Shown: one piece after another, positions 5,320-6,086 of the stretch | How the letters are laid out: each line of letters begins with the position of its first letter | How positions within the stretch are numbered: position 1 is the stretch's first letter | Notes under the pieces: model-generated | Seen by the model: the letters and a program-made list of their open reading frames with translations, nothing else | Told to the model about the DNA's origin: nothing | The model's database searches: none | NCBI GenBank assembly: GCA_016190535.1 | Contig: JACPQK010000009.1 | Coordinates: forward strand, 1 to 6,086 | DNA length: 6,086 bases | Reading direction: 5' to 3' | DNA from: Chloroflexota bacterium | GTDB taxonomy: Bacteria > Chloroflexota > Dehalococcoidia > JACPQK01 | Translations under genes and position numbers: made by a program

Positions 5320-5967
5320 ATGGCCTGCCTCTATGATGGCCCAGACCTGCTGGTGTACCGCCTGGTGCTGGGCCCTTACAGCGCCAACTGCTACCTGCTC
5401 CGCTGTCCTCGGACGGGGGAGAGCGTGGTAGTGGACGCGCCCGCGGAGCCGGAAAGTATCCTGGCAGCATGCCAGGGCGTCCGCGCAGGCCTCATTATCA
5501 TCACCCACGCCCATATTGACCACATCGGGGCCTTGCCGGCGCTAGGCCAGGCCCTCAGAGCGCCGGTAGCAGCCCACCCCGCCGAGGCAGCCAACCTCCC
5601 CCTGCCACTGGACAGGCTGCTCCACAATGGCGATATCCTGGAGGTGGGGTCCCTCTCCGTAAAGGTGGTGCACACCCCGGGCCACTCGCCCGGCAGCATC
5701 TGCCTGCTGGCGGGCCAGCACCTCTTCAGCGGGGATACCCTCTTCCCCCACGGCCCCGGCCACACCCGCAACCCCACCGACTTCCGCCAAGTGGTGGACA
5801 GCATCCGGGAGCGGCTTTTCCTGCTCCCCGACGATACCCTGGTCTACCCGGGCCATGGGGAGGGCACCGTGCTGGGCAGGGAGAAAGAGGAGTTCGCCAA
5901 CTTCAGCCAGCGTCCCTGGGACCACAATTTGTGCGGCGACGTCTTATGGCTGGGAGCGCGGACCTAG
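5320..5967 (+). CDS. Metallo-beta-lactamase-fold hydrolase (glyoxalase II-like)
   Basis: A 215-residue MBL-fold metal-dependent hydrolase with the full set of metal ligands: THAHIDH (H63, H65, D67, H68), HTPGHSPG (H118 ends the strand, H122 the likely ligand), SGDTLF (bridging D139) and VYPGHGEGT (H179). The N-terminal LVLGPYSANCYLL and the order and spacing of motifs fit the glyoxalase II / YcbL-like group, which hydrolyses thioesters such as S-lactoylglutathione or related small thiol esters. The actual substrate cannot be read from sequence. The protein is cytoplasmic, with no signal peptide. The last 20 residues (NFSQRPWDHNLCGDVLWLGA) replace the short NP-rich tail usual in this group and may be lineage-specific. 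The ATG at 5320 adds about 10 residues before the usual family start; a GTG at 5353 is a weaker alternative. The family call is secure. Confidence 0.9.
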   Translation: MACLYDGPDLLVYRLVLGPYSANCYLLRCPRTGESVVVDAPAEPESILAACQGVRAGLIIITHAHIDHIGALPALGQALRAPVAAHPAEAANLPLPLDRLLHNGDILEVGSLSVKVVHTPGHSPGSICLLAGQHLFSGDTLFPHGPGHTRNPTDFRQVVDSIRERLFLLPDDTLVYPGHGEGTVLGREKEEFANFSQRPWDHNLCGDVLWLGART

Positions 5968-5983
5968 TGTCCCGTCCCAGAAG

Positions 5984-6081
5984 TTCGTTACATTGCTTTT
6001 TCCACCCTCACCCTCACCTTAGTCCTCCCCCGTCGAGGGGGAGGAAGGGGGCTGGTACTAACCGGGTACACTGGTAACGAA
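5984..6081. repeat. Small repeat element bounded by 8-base inverted repeats, with internal hairpins
   Basis: TTCGTTAC (5984-5991) and GTAACGAA (6074-6081) are perfect inverted repeats around a 98-base segment without a gene. Inside are CCCTCACCCTCACC, a strong 9-base stem TCCTCCCCC (6023-6031) / GGGGGAGGA (6037-6045) with loop GTCGA, and the hairpin at 6054-6070. It begins 16 bases after the hydrolase stop. The big stem could slow transcription but no T-run follows it. The form is that of a non-autonomous palindromic element, though nothing shows that it has moved. Confidence 0.5.
6054..6070. repeat. Short hairpin GGTAC-TAACCGG-GTACA, related to 1673-1689
   Basis: Four base pairs (GTAC/GTAC) close the 7-base loop TAACCGG. 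The first 16 bases match those of the hairpin at 1673-1689 at 13 positions, and one stem pair is exchanged T-A for C-G. Confidence 0.35.
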
Positions 6082-6086
6082 TAGAC

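Noticed and set aside
4765..5523. 252-codon minus-strand open frame
   Set aside because: It runs antisense across the helical-protein gene, its promoter and the start of the hydrolase gene, with no recognisable domain; long antisense frames are common in GC-rich DNA.

Overview
This is a GC-rich bacterial window with seven protein genes, all on the + strand: one cut by the left edge, five complete and familiar in type or layout, and one 53-codon gene. Protein types, frequent GTG starts and palindromic intergenic repeats of the GTCATTG...CAATGAC kind suggest an uncultured Chloroflexota (Dehalococcoidia-like) bacterium. That assignment is inference; no rRNA, tRNA or other taxonomic marker is present.

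Layout. Positions 2-1168 hold the 3' part of a secreted or surface protein: a beta-rich N-terminal part, a long Thr-Pro linker and a C-terminal DUF11-type domain. A 645-base gene-poor stretch follows (1169-1813). It contains several palindromic repeats, a short relic of a type IV pilin-like gene, and a strong sigma70-type promoter. That promoter serves a galactose-1-phosphate uridylyltransferase-like gene (1814-2914). A second promoter in the next gap (2954-2982) leads into a two-gene unit: a small lysine-rich protein (3010-3171) and, 2 bases later, a PflX-type radical SAM protein (3174-4109). A hairpin repeat with terminal inverted repeats (4150-4272) separates this unit from an acylphosphatase gene (4392-4670). 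A stem-loop follows, then a promoter with a GAAC-N4-GTTC palindrome between its -35 and -10 boxes, driving an acidic helical protein of unknown function (4814-5194). A metallo-beta-lactamase-fold hydrolase (5320-5967) comes next, possibly read from a leaderless transcript. The window ends in another hairpin repeat bounded by 8-base inverted repeats.

How it works together. The genes do not form one pathway. GalT, PflX, acylphosphatase and the glyoxalase-II-like hydrolase are separate housekeeping or orphan functions, mostly with their own promoters. The only close coupling is the small basic protein with the radical SAM protein. I see no convincing new multi-gene system. The points most worth a second look are that small gene, the LexA-like operator, the pilin relic lying among repeats, and two hairpins (1673-1689 and 6054-6070) that share a sequence with a compensated base-pair change.
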